Assembly (NCBI GenBank): GCA_019828545.1
Contig: JACVRA010000061.1
Location: 124,198 to 188,197, forward strand
Reading direction: 5' to 3'
Origin: Paracamarosporium sp. OC-R06-R3
Taxonomy: Eukaryota; Ascomycota; Dothideomycetes; Pleosporales; Didymosphaeriaceae
Length of the DNA stretch: 64,000 nucleotides
Part shown: in pieces, positions 1 through 16,715 of the stretch
Layout of the letters: the number at the start of each line of letters is the position of its first letter
Numbering within the stretch: the stretch's first letter is position 1
Notes under the pieces: generated by a model
Told to the model about the DNA's origin: nothing
The model's database searches: none
The model's input: the letters and a program-made list of their open reading frames with translations, nothing else
Made by a program: the position numbers and the translations under genes

Positions 1-68
1 GTTTGTTCATGGCGGTCCGAGAGGAAAGCCTCTTCTTCTTCGTCGGGCACTTCTTTGCGAGCTTTCAT
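1..68 (-). CDS. Possible 5' end of a gene running off the left edge
   Basis: An ATG on the minus strand at 68 opens a frame of 22 codons that runs out of the window without a stop. The predicted start is acidic and Glu-rich (EVPDEEEEAFLSDRHEQ), which looks like a genuine cytosolic tail rather than random sequence. No domain can be recognised from so short a piece. It could equally be chance, or an internal exon of a gene lying to the left. Confidence 0.25.
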   Translation of the reverse strand, partial: MKARKEVPDEEEEAFLSDRHEQ

Positions 69-1396
69 GGTCAGGTAAAGATATGACAGAAGCTTGAGGC
101 TCTCTCTCGTGATGGCACAGAATCGAAGCGACGTTATTAGGCTGAAGACATTATTGGTGTATAACGAGGTTTGGCTCGACGAGGTTAGCGTATCAATTTA
201 CCTGTGGCGAGCGGCATGGTAAATCGGCTAAATTGGGTTAACGCGCTTTGCTGTGTACGTGTTGCTTGTCTCGTGCACATACAATGTGGGGAGGGAAAAG
301 GGTTAAAGGGGTGGTGGGTGCTGTCTTGCTTTTACGGTGCTTAGTCTGTTATCGCATAGTCGCTAACTGCAGAATCAATTCAGATGGAATGGCATCGTTC
401 ATGTTGAAAATGCTAACTTATCTATGGTTGTTTACATGGACTACGAACTTGCAATGTTTTTGTATACTACTTAGAGGCTGATAAACAATTGCTAATTATA
501 AACCACTGCGCTGAGTTGGGGAAATATTATAGCACGCAGTACAGTTCGCAGTGTTCGCCCTGTTGCAGACCTCGAAACCCACCAAAAAAGAAAAAACAAT
601 TATCTTACTGACACGCTTCACCACTGGTTGAACAAAGTTCACTGCAGTGTGACTTGACTGTCTGGTAAACACTCGGTAGAGCTCTGGCTTAATGGGGTTG
701 TCTCTCCGTATTCATCCTGAGGTTGTACAGTCATACGACTCATATTCGACAGTCCAGCTTTTCTCGCCTTGGCTTTTTTTCTTCTGTCAATTCAGGAGGG
801 GCCCTGCTGAGAAAATGGTGACCTTGTTAATTTACTCTGTTGCTATGTCATGAATCCATTGAGCGCTCATACTTTTGCATCAACTGGTGCTTCTACCAAG
901 ATTTTCTAATTTGGGATTTTCGAACTCATGCTCACCGCAGAAAGCATGGTTGCGACTGATGGTACACTAAATGAAATACCCTGCAAGAGTCCATTTTGGT
1001 AAAGGAAATTGTCATCTTCGAACCCCAGTTTGCACGAGATATCTCCGAACAAATAAGCACTGCTCGCGTGCCACTACCAACGCATCCCCACACGCTTCGG
1101 CATCTATCGCCCAGTCTTCGGTAGTAGCGAACCACTCAATATCTGCTTCCCCGGATCTTGGCACATGAAATCTATAGGCCTTCTCGAAAACACCCGGATG
1201 CTTGGCCAAGCCTTGGCGACGAAGTGCCTGATTGGAAATACATATGTATGTAACAGTAAGACGAATAAGAAGCACACATTTTTGCGAAGCCATATAGTAA
1301 CAAAACAGCCAAGTCTGAGAGAGGGAATATGATTATTCCTCCAATGAAGTTGGACAAAGGAGATGCCATGGTCGAGGTGAATGTGAAGAAAAGCGA
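69..1396. other. Intergenic, no gene seen
   Basis: Short open frames occur on both strands, but none has splice continuity or a recognisable motif. The right end is the promoter side of the LPMO gene. Confidence 0.5.
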
Positions 1397-1404
1397 TATA
1401 AATA
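1397..1404 (+). promoter_or_regulatory. TATA box of the LPMO gene
   Basis: TATAAATA lies 86 bp upstream of the ATG at 1490, a typical distance for a strongly induced secreted-enzyme gene. Confidence 0.55.
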
Positions 1405-1489
1405 CAGCAACACCATATCGAGTCCATCAGCAGCCCTCGAAATCCTCCGGACACACACCATTGAAGAGATCTCCGACAACGTCAGCATC

Positions 1490-2315
1490 ATGAAGGTCTA
1501 TGCAGTATCAGCACTTCTCGCTGCTACTGCGCCCCTTGCCCAGGCGCACTACATCTTCAATCGACTCATTGTCAATGGCCAATCCATCGGTGGAGAGTAC
1601 GCGTATACGCGAAAGAACTCCAACTCCTACAACCCCGCCTTCACCAACGAGCTTATGAATTCCAACGATCTGCGTTGCAACAAGGGCGCGAAGGCGGGTT
1701 CCACTGCGACATACACTGTCAATGCTGGGGACAAGATTGGCTTCAAGCTTTTCAACAACGAGTTCATTGAGCACCCCGGTCCAGGCTTTGTGTACATCTC
1801 GAAGGCCCCGGAGAACGGCGTCAAAGATTACGACGGCAGCGGAGACTGGGTAAAGGTCTATGAGACCGCTCTCTGTGGCAGCAATCCAGGACAAGACGGT
1901 AACTGGTGCTCGTGGCAAAAGGACCGGTTGGAGTGGACAATCCAGAAGAACATTCCACCGGGAGAGTACCTCGTTCGCGTGGAACACATCGGTCTTCACG
2001 AAGCTCACCAGGGCAAGGCCCAATTCTATATCGAATGCTACCAGCTCAAGATCGAGGGTGCTGGAGGAGGCAACCCTGGTCCTTTGAACAAGATTCCCGG
2101 AATTTATAAGGCGACCGACCCTGGAATTGCCTTCAACAAGTGTAAGTCATACTCTAGTACAAGGATGCGTCTTTCAGCTCGATCATAGCTATCCCAACCA
2201 GGATTTTTCGATCGGCTGAATCTATTTATGATTGTTGAACTTTGCTAATGATGCTTTAGGGAACAACCCCAAGTCCTATGTCGTCCCCGGCCCCCAGGTA
2301 TGGGATGGAAACTGA
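1490..2315 (+). CDS. AA9 lytic polysaccharide monooxygenase (GH61 family)
   Basis: Secreted copper monooxygenase that oxidatively cleaves cellulose and related beta-glucans. Exons are 1490-2141 and 2260-2315, separated by a 118 nt GT-AG intron; the joined product is 235 aa. Residues 1-19 form a signal peptide ending LAQA, so mature His20 is the N-terminal copper-brace histidine. The second ligand region (EHPGPGFVY) and the family's Gln-x-Tyr signature (QFYIECYQ, following HIGLHEAH) are both present. The short second exon supplies the usual AA9 tail (VPGPQVW). There is no carbohydrate-binding module. The 3' end converges on the flavoprotein gene, with about 300 bp between them. The family call is firm; regioselectivity cannot be read from the sequence. 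Confidence 0.93.
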
Positions 2316-2615
2316 TCCTCTTGCGAAGAAATGATGGCGTAGTGGTCGGGCAGATATCAGACACAAGCCGTAGTGGACAACAAAGCGATCAACTGTTTGG
2401 AACTGTCTCGTCGTATCATCTTTTTCAAGTACCTTTCAAATTGTGGTGTGTGATTGATTATAAAGATGGCTATGAAAATGGTCATGTCCCCAAGTCATTA
2501 ATAATCCATGATGATGATGATGCTAAAATGTTCCTTAATTGCGGTTTCGCTGAAAGGATGCACAAAGTCCGAGCGTCCAAGAGCCTTCCCTATAACTGCG
2601 CCTTTTCGGAAATTT

Positions 2616-7064
<4,449 letters not shown>

Positions 7065-8357
7065 ATGGCACCAGCTATCCTCAGTTACATTGGCCTTGGT
7101 GGCGCCAGCAAGACTGAATCCCCTCCTGAGAAGGAGTCTGTTCGTGCCCTTCCCGCCAACTGGTACACGTCAGCGGAGATGTACGAGCTCGAACGCCGTG
7201 CCATCTTTTCACGCAAATGGCTTATCGTCACACACACTCTCCGTCTTAAAAATGCAGGCGACTTCCTCCGCTATCAGATCGCAGGCTTCGACATCGTCCT
7301 CTCTCGTGATCGGACCGGCAATATCACTGCATTCCACAATGTCTGCAGACACCGTGCCTACCCCGTTATCGAGCAGGATCAAGGGACTGCCAAGATCTTC
7401 TCTTGTCGATACCACGGTTGGTCATATGGTCTCAGTGGCAAGCTTGCAAAGGCTCCCGGCTACCAAGACATTCCTGGATTCGATAAGAAAGAGAATGGTC
7501 TATTTGCGATACATGTTCGAACTGACGTTAATGGTTTCGTTTGGATCAATCTGGATGCCCAAGCCGAGCCAGAAGTCTCTTGGGAGCAAGACTTTAAAGG
7601 TGTTGATCAACAAGAGCGCTTCAAATACTTCGACTTCAGTAATTACGACTTCGATCATGTGTGGAAGATCGATGCCGAGTATAACTGGAAGGTCGCCGCC
7701 GACAACTACAATGAGTGCTACCACTGCGCGACCACTCACCCTGACGTCCCAGCATTAGCCACTCTTGAGGCCTACGACGTGCATCCCAAGGGTGCACACA
7801 TCGACCATGATGCAGCTCCCTCTGAAGAGCAGATCAAGCAGGGAAATCACATTGCTAGCACCTACTACTGGCCTTACGCCTCTATGACCGTTTCGTAAGT
7901 AAACTGCTATTGCGTAGCAATGCTTCTGCTAACCACCCACAGACCACACTTCTTCTTTGTGCAAAAATTTATGCCAACCGGCCCAACTACCACAAACGTC
8001 TACTACGAGGTTTACCGAAACCGTCACTCCTCAGAGGAGGACTTCCAATCCATCAACGAAACGTACAAGCGCATCATGAACGAGGATAAGGGGCTCTGCA
8101 ACCTCGCACAAAAGAACCTCAGTGCTGGCGTCTTTCTCAACGGCGAGCTCCACCCACACATGGAGAAAGGACCTCTATACTTTCAGAAAATGTGCCGCGA
8201 GGAGGTGGTCAACTGGCACAAACGCGAACAGGCCGCAAAGCAGGAGCTCTGGCCTGCCCGCCAAAAGCTGCCCAGCAGCGCTGATGTAGCCAACGAGGAC
8301 GTGGACTTTTGCAATAGCCTATCTTGTTCCACGGGGAATGAAGCATTAGCTTGGTAA
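7065..8357 (+). CDS. Rieske [2Fe-2S] oxygenase, choline/glycine-betaine monooxygenase type
   Basis: Exons 7065-7894 and 7943-8357 with a 48 nt intron; product 414 aa. The start is the first ATG (MAPAILSY), because the frame opens upstream only with a TTG. The Rieske cluster motif is C-x-H (CRHRAYP) and, 16 residues on, C-x2-H (CRYHGWSYG). The mononuclear iron site follows as NECYHCATTHPD, with the usual two His spaced five apart. This is the alpha-subunit layout shared by plant choline monooxygenase and bacterial glycine-betaine demethylase GbcA. The divergent dimethylglycine dehydrogenase-like gene makes betaine demethylation the more attractive reading, but choline oxidation is possible. 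No dedicated reductase partner lies in the window. There is no signal peptide, so it is probably cytosolic. Confidence 0.88.
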
Positions 8358-9095
8358 ATCGGTGGATGATGTTATTTGTGATTTTATTTTCTCTCATCAT
8401 GTGGGCGACCAGATTGGTTCATAGCGAGGCGTTGGCGTTAGAAGCATTGGAATACCTCTGGGACTTTGAATTTATCTTATACATTTTACCTGAAATATTC
8501 TCGTTCGTACACTTGAACGCTGTCTTACTATCAATGCTATTGGAGCATATGTCGCGCCCAGCCGTGGTTGAGGTGTAGACAATGAACAGGTACTCCAATT
8601 GCAGTCTGGGAGCGGATCGTTCTCGTTCAATACCATGTCAGTCAACGAATAGATGTATTACCCGTCTTGATCCTGTGTAATTTACGCTTATATGCTAAAG
8701 CCTAGCTAGGAGACTTGAAGCTTAAGAGCGCAAGCCATCGAAGACAGTGTGAGTTCAACGCATATTGCGTCAAATACACTTCGTTAGATGCTAATAGTCT
8801 ATCAACATAATAGTCAGAAATTGGCCATCTGCCAGTAGTTAATGGACCCTCCAGCTAGATGATATCGTAGACAATTCATTGGTATTGATTGCTCATTCAT
8901 TGTCTTTATTTGCGGTGAAAGATATCTATAGCTGGCTCAACGGTGCCATACCAAGGGAAAGTTCCTGGCAAGAAAAAAAATCGATGCATACCTACACTGG
9001 CCGATTTATACGCTGGAACGCCGACTCGAAATCTAAACCAAGGGTATTTGCAAGCACAGATTTGACAATCAACACACCAATCTAACCTCCAGTTG
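8358..9095. other. Intergenic (convergent), no gene seen
   Basis: This lies between the 3' ends of the Rieske gene and the histidine kinase. Only short incidental frames are present. Confidence 0.5.
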
Positions 9096-12000
9096 TCATC
9101 CATCAGCAAGTCTAGCCAACACAGACCGAATCTTTGCGAGCAACTCAGGTACTTGATACGGTTTTGAAACCACGTCATCCATCCCACCATTCACCGCAGT
9201 CCGCATCTGTTCATCTCGCACATTCGCCGTTACTGCAATGACGGGGACATGTCCTATCAATACACCCTCATTCTCCATCTTTCGTATTCGTCCGACAGCC
9301 GTAAGTCCATCCATCTCCGGCATTTCTAGGTCCATAAGAATTATCGATAGCGGTCGACCATCTGGATCTTGAAAAGACGTTGTAGCCAGAACGTCAAGTG
9401 CTAAGAGACCGTTGTCAGCCGTGTAGACTGTGCATCCACGTTTTCGAAGCTGCTTCGAGAGAACGCGTTGGTTGACCAGATTGTCCTCGACTACAAGTAT
9501 GGCTAGATCTGAGTTGTCCGAAGAAGTTTCTTTCTCTAATAGTGCGGAGGGAATAGCTGCGGGACTAGAGTTTGATCGTATCGAAGCTTGCGCCGCAGCT
9601 CGTCCCGGTTGGCCTACTAGCGGTGCTGGTCCGAGCATACCTGGCCGCTTCGGTGCAGGAGCTCGTCTGCCTTGGATGAAAAAACCGAAAATGCTTCCTA
9701 CACCAGCTTCCGAAGAAACTCCAATTTGACCGCCATGAAGCTCAGCGAGTTGTCGAGAGATAAATAGACCTAAGCCGCTACCGCCGTACGTAGCGTGGGT
9801 ACGTGGCGAGGCCTGTGCAAAACGCTGGAACAGTAGACGCTTTTCGTCTACAGTCAAACCGCAACCAGTGTCCTCAACTCTGACACGAATGTACAGTCGC
9901 TCACCTTCACCCCAATCTTGGCCAGCGGTGATGTCAATGAGCGAACTCCGTGTGGGTACATACTCAAAGTCTTTGATGTGGAGAAGGGGTTCGTCTATCG
10001 AAGCTCCAAGGTGAACTGAAATGAATCTTTTAGATGAGCCTGCTGTGAATTTGATAGCATTGGTGATCAGGTTTACAGTGATCTGAAGGAGGCGACTGGG
10101 ATCCAGATTTACCCAATCAACATCGAGTAGGTGTAGTGATTCGTCCGGGTGGAAGGAAAAGTTAATGTCTTTTGCCTGCACCTCCGGTTTGACTAAAATC
10201 GCGGGTACAAAATTAGTAAAAGTCAAGATTTTGGGACGCGGTACCTAGTGTATGTCTCAGACGCGCAAGAAAGCTCTTTTGCTGTATCTGCCTAAGACAA
10301 ACCCACTTCGTACCCAGGCTGTACGCACACATGCTCATCGCGCGATGTATGATGACCGTTGGCTGGACAGGCATCGGCGTGATCAACAGTAGGTTGGAAT
10401 CAAGCTTGGAGACGGTCAAAATATCATCCACGATAGATTTCTGATGCTGCACACAAAGCGCAATATTGTTAGCAGCATCAATACACTCTTCAATCACCTT
10501 AGCGTCTGAATTTGCAAATGAGTGTTGTGAGAGTGACTCGCGGATATCGTCGGCACATATTAAAACAGCACTTAGAGGGTTTCTCATCTCGTGACTCGTG
10601 ATGTCGATGAACTCGTTCTGCTGACGTTTCGTTTCTTCTGCTTCTTTTAGTCGTTGATTCTGGAGACCTTGTGCCCATTTCAAATGAGATATGTCAGCAA
10701 CAGAACCCATGATTGACTTGACTTTTCCGTCGGCTCCAATTTCCGGCTGAGAGGTAGCAAGTACCCAATATTCAATAGGATCTCCTGAAAGATCTCGCGG
10801 CACAATGGTTCCGCTCGTAAGATGGAGTTCTTCTTGCCTTGACTTGGGGTCTGTCATTAAATCATTCCACATGATCTCGGCCCTTCGTCGACTTTCTTCT
10901 TCCATAAGATTCATAAAGGCGAACGGGGTCTCGTCGTATCTTCCATGCCCGGTCATTTCGTAGTAGCGTTCATTGGCTTCCAGTAGAGTGCCATCGGGAC
11001 CGAATAGGTACATTCCTAGTGGCGATAACTCTGTCATACGTCGCATCCGGTTGGCTTGAACTTCAAGCTGCTGACTGAGCTGCTCGCGCTGCAGCGTGGC
11101 GACTTCGGCTGCGTTTCTGTTCCTTCGAACCTCCTCCTCAAAAAGCAAGAACGACGCTAAAGAGTTTGCTAGTTGCCGATTCAGCATATGAACAAAAGCT
11201 TTGTATTCCGCATCGTATGCTCGCCTAGGACTGATACCAATTAGTAAGAAAGCAAAGATGTTTTCGCTATTGGTCGGGCGACAAGGTATGATGATGGCCT
11301 CTTTACAAGGGTCTCCGTAGCCTCGCCATTCAATGCCCTCGGTGAGCTCATCTGGGAAACTCCCATTTCTTCTGTGCAAAATCATCGGTTCGCGTGTTCG
11401 CATTGCTTCACGAAATGCTGGAATAAAGCCTTCTTTAGACCGCTTCAGGTCAAGCTTTGGTGGTGAAGCTGGGTGGCCATCCGGAATACCAATTGTGCCT
11501 TCTAAGAGACAGCTTTTCATGGAAATAGTACTATCGGAGGAGTGTGAAGCAGTGTCGGCGTCATCTGAGTCCGTGATCGAGTAAACTGAAAAAATCAGTA
11601 TATAAACTGTGGAGGTCTAGGAAAGCATGGAGACAGATAGAGGGTAGATCTAGGTGCCTACAGATCGATAACGCACGGGACTATTCTTTCAAACTCCGTG
11701 GCTTAGTATGCTAATTTGGACGGCCACACTTACGAAGAGCAAAGGGGACCTCATATGGGTTGTTTCTTAGTCCGTCCAAAACACGTTGCCAAAAATGCTT
11801 TATGGATCGTGTTTCGGCTAGCTTTTCGCCTAGATGTCGAAGTGTCTGCAATCTTCGGTGGCTTATTGTCTGGTACGTTGTCTCAAATGGCGCATTGTAA
11901 AAACCTAAGACTGAGAGGCGGGAAACAGTGTTAGCGAAGCGGAATGATGGGTTTAGACGCAGGCATATGGATGGCCTCCAAATATTATCAAGGAGTTGTC

Positions 12001-13385
12001 GGAGCTGTTTTGGCCATCCGTTTTCTGTCGGGAGCTTACATACTGCGTTTCGTACCGCCATATACTGGCGTGAATGACCAAGAGAAAAAGGTTTCTTCAA
12101 GGTAGCCGTACCTCTCAATGGGTAGATAGTCGTTCTCTTTACGGATACTTTGCCCTGTTCGAGCACATTCACGAAAGATCGGCGCCACGCCGTCCCATAG
12201 TTCTTTGAATGGACCAGAGAAGCCAGTGCCCATTAAATCTGGGTGTTTGTTTCCAGCCACTTCGTTCTTGTATGGCTCGTTGTAGAGCATAGTCAGCTCC
12301 TCGCCCCAAAAGAGAGCAGCTGGATGAGGATTCCTCATGACCAAATTTGCAACCTCACGGAACTCCACAGACCAGCTGTCCATCGGTCCTAATGGTGTGG
12401 CACCCCAATTTACGTCCCGAGCAAACTCCATATGTTCAGTCAATCGTCCTCGTGGGTTTTTGGCCGTCCAGTCAGGCACACCATCCTCTGGCGACGCCAA
12501 CGTTATGGATGCTGCGCTTGCAGAAGTATCATTTGATGTGTCTCCTGAGGTAGTCGGATCGGACGAGCGCCCTTTGCCATCTTTAGGAAATGTAGGAGCA
12601 GATGATAGCAGTGTGCTACTTTTGGAAGTAAGCTCCATGTCAGATGCCACGGTCTTGAATGGTGGTTCGCTCACGGTCGCGGTGGCAATTTCTGTTGTTC
12701 TTTCGAATAATCTCTTGGGCTGTCTCCCCAGGTCCTTTCTCGACTTGGCTTTGGGCTTAGCATCTTCGCCCAGTTGCTGTCCATACGACTGATCCACAAT
12801 ATGATGAGGGGCATCGCACCACTGTATCCCAGACACAAAACGCCAACGTTGCCGAGGTGTGTATCCTGTCCAGAGCATGCCCCTGTAGAGAAATGTCTGT
12901 GGAAATACATCGCGAGATTCGTCAAAATCGCTCACGCTCGTAACCCATGATTTGAATTGTGAATAAGCCGTTTCGTCGGAGACTTCTAAGTCGCCTTCCG
13001 TACTCAGACCCATGATTTTGTCCAGCAATTGGTCGTGTAGTCGGAGGGCCGCATTGCAAAAGATCGGCCGAATGCTATCCCTGGTCTCGCCATAGTTGAG
13101 ATGATCCGAATCCAAGTCGAGCACAAATGTGGGTCGAGGATCCTGGTCAAGGATTTCACGAAAACTCATGGCATCCAGCTCTTTCAAAGTCTCAGGGAGC
13201 AAGTCATTTTCCTGTTTGCTGAGAAGAAAGGATCGCGACCGCAATAGCTGCGGCTGCATCGGCTCCGCCATTTGGGCAGTGGTGTGAGCTGTGCAGTTGA
13301 AAGGAAGGGTGGCCCGCATGGGTGAAAATCCGAGCGACGTCATTCGTCGGTAATTCCTGCCAAGTGGAGATGTAGGGAGGCACAT
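9096..13385 (-). CDS. Hybrid histidine kinase (PAS, HisKA, HATPase, receiver)
   Basis: Membrane-free two-component sensor. Exons from 5' to 3' are 13385-12044, 11910-11734, 11585-10329 and 10192-9096 (introns of 133, 148 and 136 nt), joining to 1290 aa. The splices restore family sequence, for example RILGFYNAPFE and SMFKPEVQAKD. The order is: N-terminal region starting PTFVLDL; a second sensory region with SWSFTPVYG; a GAF-like middle; a PAS segment (LGMYLFGPDGTLLEANE); H-box ITSHEMRNPL with the phosphorylated His near residue 840; N-box NLITNAIKFT; G-boxes DTGCGL and GSGLGLF; and a C-terminal receiver with LMDLEMPEMDGL (phospho-Asp) and the conserved KPY lysine. The start is uncertain: 13385 is the first ATG in frame, but MTSLGF or MAEPMQ downstream, or an upstream exon, are possible. 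I do not assign a fungal HHK class. Confidence 0.9.
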
Positions 13386-13799
13386 CTCAGCCCCCAACCA
13401 CCTGTTGACTCACTTTCTGGAACACAACATAGGTCTAATGAGCAATTATGAACAACAAGCTGTAGGAATCGCAGTCAATTATCACACGCACCATGATACC
13501 ATTTAATGTCGCTTTGTAGCTTGAGTTATTCTGGACAGAACATGCTGGCCGCTAGTGGAGGCTAGTTCTAGAAAACTTAGCGGGAAGTCCACATTTGTCG
13601 TTCGAAGGGCAGACGAACCTTGCAACATGTATTACTCAACGTTTCATATCGAGAGGGACGTGCGTGCTGAAGATAACAACTTGACATGTGACTATCAAGG
13701 ACCTCAGTACTGGACTTTCTTCTTTTCTTTTGTCTCTCTCTTAAGAACATGATACCGTTGTATTACTCAAACTCTCACACAGTCTTAGTCTTGTGCTCC
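13386..13799. other. Intergenic, promoter side of the histidine kinase
   Basis: No gene or clear core promoter was recognised. The 5' end of the kinase transcript, and possibly a short upstream exon, would lie here. Confidence 0.4.
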
Positions 13800-15590
13800 G
13801 CTGCCTGGTCCGCGTGCTTTTCCTTCTGAATAACTCTCGGTGCTGGTCCTTGCTTCCTTCTTTGCCTGTGCGTTGGTGACGGCCTGAATTTCGTGATCAA
13901 AACGGGAGTGCCCCTTTCTGATCTGTCGTGCGTGAGGACTGTCCTTACTAAACGTCGCCTCAATTTTCTCAATGGTTTTATCACATTTCTATGACAGTCA
14001 ATTGTTGTCTTGTGGACATCGTCCATATCGACTTCGAGGTACGTGAGCCAGAATCGAATAGCAGCAGCAGGCACATGACACCGAAAACAACGAACAATTT
14101 CCAGCGGATGTTCAAGAACGCTGGAAGTACGGAAGGTCCGATCGCTAGGTGTTTAAGTTGAAGAATGCATGGCATGGCATAACATGGCATACAATGAACG
14201 TACCAAAGTTGAAGAGCCAGTTTCCGATGGTCGCAAAGCCCATACCCGGGGCACGTGTTTAAGAGACCATGCCTTGGTAGCATAGACTTAACAGACCTGC
14301 ATGACAGTTAGATCTATACGACAGTTAAAATGTATATGATGATAATATGATAGGAGAAAGCGATGACTATGTGAGCAGATGCACTATTGGTCCCCATTAC
14401 TACATTCTTCTCGCCGTGAATTTCCTCTGTGCATGATTAGCAATGCGAAGCGATCATGAAGTGTGCAGCCATACCAGGCGTATATTCATGATATACTCCT
14501 AAAGTACCACGGACAACAGAACAACGGATGCCCATGACAACCGCACCATAAATGAGTAGCCTCCTGCGGTCGACTTTATCAACAAAGAAGGATACTACGG
14601 TGGAGTATACGATAAAGAGTGCATACTGTACGCCGGAGCATGTGATATTCACATACCCAGACAGATCAGCCTAAACCAGTAGGTGAACGATAAGTGTGTA
14701 CATTCGATGTAATATAAGCAGACTTATCGTGTAGAATATGTAGACAAAATAGTGACTTATGACATTCGCACCTGACAGTTGTTGCCAAGCTTAATGAAAA
14801 AAACCGGCAAGGGTTCTTTCCATATTCCGTTGTACACAAACTTGTGCCATCCAACTGGTGCTTGTCGCTCCGCAGTCAACACGACAATAACCTCTTCATC
14901 TTCAGCAATAACATAAGGGTTCTTCACGTCACCTCGAGCTTGGATGTTAGCCAGAATGTGTATGGCTTCCTCTGAACAATCCACTTTAGGGGGCCAATGA
15001 GGGGGGCGAGGCAGAAACGGGAGCCCGATTATGAAGAAATCGCATGAGACAAATGGGATCCTCAAAGCAGTGCTGAAGGATGCGATCGTCCCTGGACCAC
15101 CAATGTCACCTTACATGATGAGAATAACCCATTTAATTGCAAGCTGTTGAACAATTAATTATTGCAGCCCTTTGTGAATATTTAGATATTTCAGCCAAAT
15201 AGACAGAAATTTGAGACGAGGCTGTCCCCACAATGACGCCGTTGAAACACGGCCTGCGATCAGCACACCTCTTCCGTTACAAGCGACTTGTATCGCAGTT
15301 CCAGCGAGTGACCAAAGACAAGAGAAGAATACAGAGCCACGGTGCCTGATTTTTGTCAGAAATAGGTCCTGCCATGATCAATCCTATCACAGACTTGGCA
15401 GCAAGCGCCGTTAAGCAACCTCCGTAGGATTGTTGAAATAGTTTCTATGTGCGACTTCAAGATGAGCCACGGTTAGGCAATACAACACACCCACCGATAC
15501 TGGTCATTCCCAATAATTGCACTCATCGAGGAAATGTCAAATCCAAACAACATCCCTCCCATTGTGGCAATAACTGCCAGAAAATAGACA
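13800..15590 (-). pseudogene. Decayed MFS sugar transporter
   Basis: Pieces of a sugar-porter family transporter occur in the right order on the minus strand but in different frames and with stops. Near 15577-15494 is the first-helix signature (MGGMLFGFDISSMSAIIG). Near 15306-15242 is AIQVACNGRGVLIAGR. At about 15065-14820 is the central loop (GLPFLPRPP, SEEAIHILANIQARGDVKNP, WHKFVYNG). At about 14660-14470 is SGVQYALFIVYST plus VDKVDRRRLLIYGA. Near 14270-14020 are a GMG-ATIGNWLFNF-like stretch, NIRWKLFVVFGV and FWLTYLEV. Proline and arginine positions that are nearly invariant in the family are altered (for example PRPPHW, YLEV for YPET). No splicing scheme I tried restores one frame. Inference: an inactivated gene copy, not a divergent active one. 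Confidence 0.8.
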
Positions 15591-16072
15591 TTACAGGCCT
15601 TGGGGAACGTCGGGAGCCCCATGTTCAGTATTAGTACTCACTGCCTTGTTGAAGCGAATGCTGCCGCAGTGTCTATTTACTCATCGGAGACGACGCATCA
15701 TATATCTTCGACAACACGTCGAGCACTGCCACTCTAGGACGACAGCTCTGATAGTCAAATCGCAGTACATGTCGCAGCATTCGGCGACCACTTCCTGAAA
15801 CCTGGGATTCAATTAAACCTTGCATTGTTCAGAGTTGATTTTCCATATGGCCTGTGAATGGATGTCAGGAGTGGATCCAAATTTTAGTAGGAAGGAAAAA
15901 GTTTGACTTGTCAGACATGACCCAGCCACTAGCGCAATGCAAAAGCCACCGTCTTCCTGTTGTCGGCAGGACTCTCTAACTCCATCGATAATCGATAACA
16001 GTACAATGTAGATTTGATACATAAGTTGAAGATCGAAAATTCCTTTCATCAAACAAATCAAATAACCAATCA
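15591..16072. other. Intergenic, no gene seen
   Basis: This lies between the pseudogene and the tRNA. Nothing recognisable was found beyond the possible lost 5' end of the transporter. Confidence 0.4.
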
Positions 16073-16163
16073 GGTCTTGTGGTCTAGAGGTATGATTCTC
16101 GCTTAGGGATTTGATCCTGAGCAAACTTGCGAGAGGCCCCGCGTTCGAATCGCGGCAAGACCC
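16073..16163 (+). tRNA. tRNA-Pro (anticodon AGG) with intron
   Basis: The acceptor stem GGTCTTG pairs with CAAGACC, and the discriminator base is C. A/B-box sequence is present (TGGTCTAGAGG and GTTCGAATC). The anticodon stem CTCGC/GCGAG encloses loop TTAGGG-T with anticodon AGG at 16105-16107. A 19 nt intron at 16109-16127 sits one base after the anticodon, the canonical nuclear tRNA intron position. The T stem CCGCG/CGCGG is perfect. A T-rich run follows about 5 nt downstream, as expected for RNA polymerase III termination. Confidence 0.92.
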
Positions 16164-16715
16164 TGACTTTTTGTAGTTTTATGGCATCGTCGTCCAGCAT
16201 CAGGACCTTGATTCACCACGTCATCGTTTCTTTTTCTTATCTTCTTCTTTTTGCCCGATATGGGCCGTGTTGACGAGGAACACGTGCAAGACGACCTGAT
16301 CTGATGCGAACTGGTCCTGAGATCATAGGTGGCGGGTGTATAAGCAAGGTTGCTGCATCCTTACTGCCTTTCTTTCACAGTCAGTCCATTGTGTTTCTTT
16401 TGTTCTAGACAGCTCGACTGCATGTGCTGTCTTTAGAATGTCTTTGCAATTGCGTGTATCCGTCATCCTCCTTGAGCAGAAAGTATTTCCGCTAGGGATG
16501 TTACTTTGCAAGGCTGAATGATATATTTCATGCTGGTGTTTGCGCGGCCTGCGACTGGTTTGGGGTGAGCTACTCTGGGCTTAGAGCGCAAACTATCCAA
16601 TCAGTCCCCACCGTGCGGCCGCGGCTTCCGTCAAACATCAACCTTAACTTCCTTACTTTTCCATAACCTTCTGTGCTATACCTGTGTTCAGCCATATTCC
16701 AATTGCACAATTACT
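16164..16715. other. Intergenic, promoter side of the ceramidase gene
   Basis: A CCAATCA box at 16597-16603 lies about 120 bp upstream of the ceramidase ATG. No other gene is seen. Confidence 0.4.

Noticed and set aside
1508..2023. 171-codon open frame antisense to the LPMO gene
   Set aside because: It lies entirely opposite a confident gene, has no motif, and fits a codon-bias shadow.
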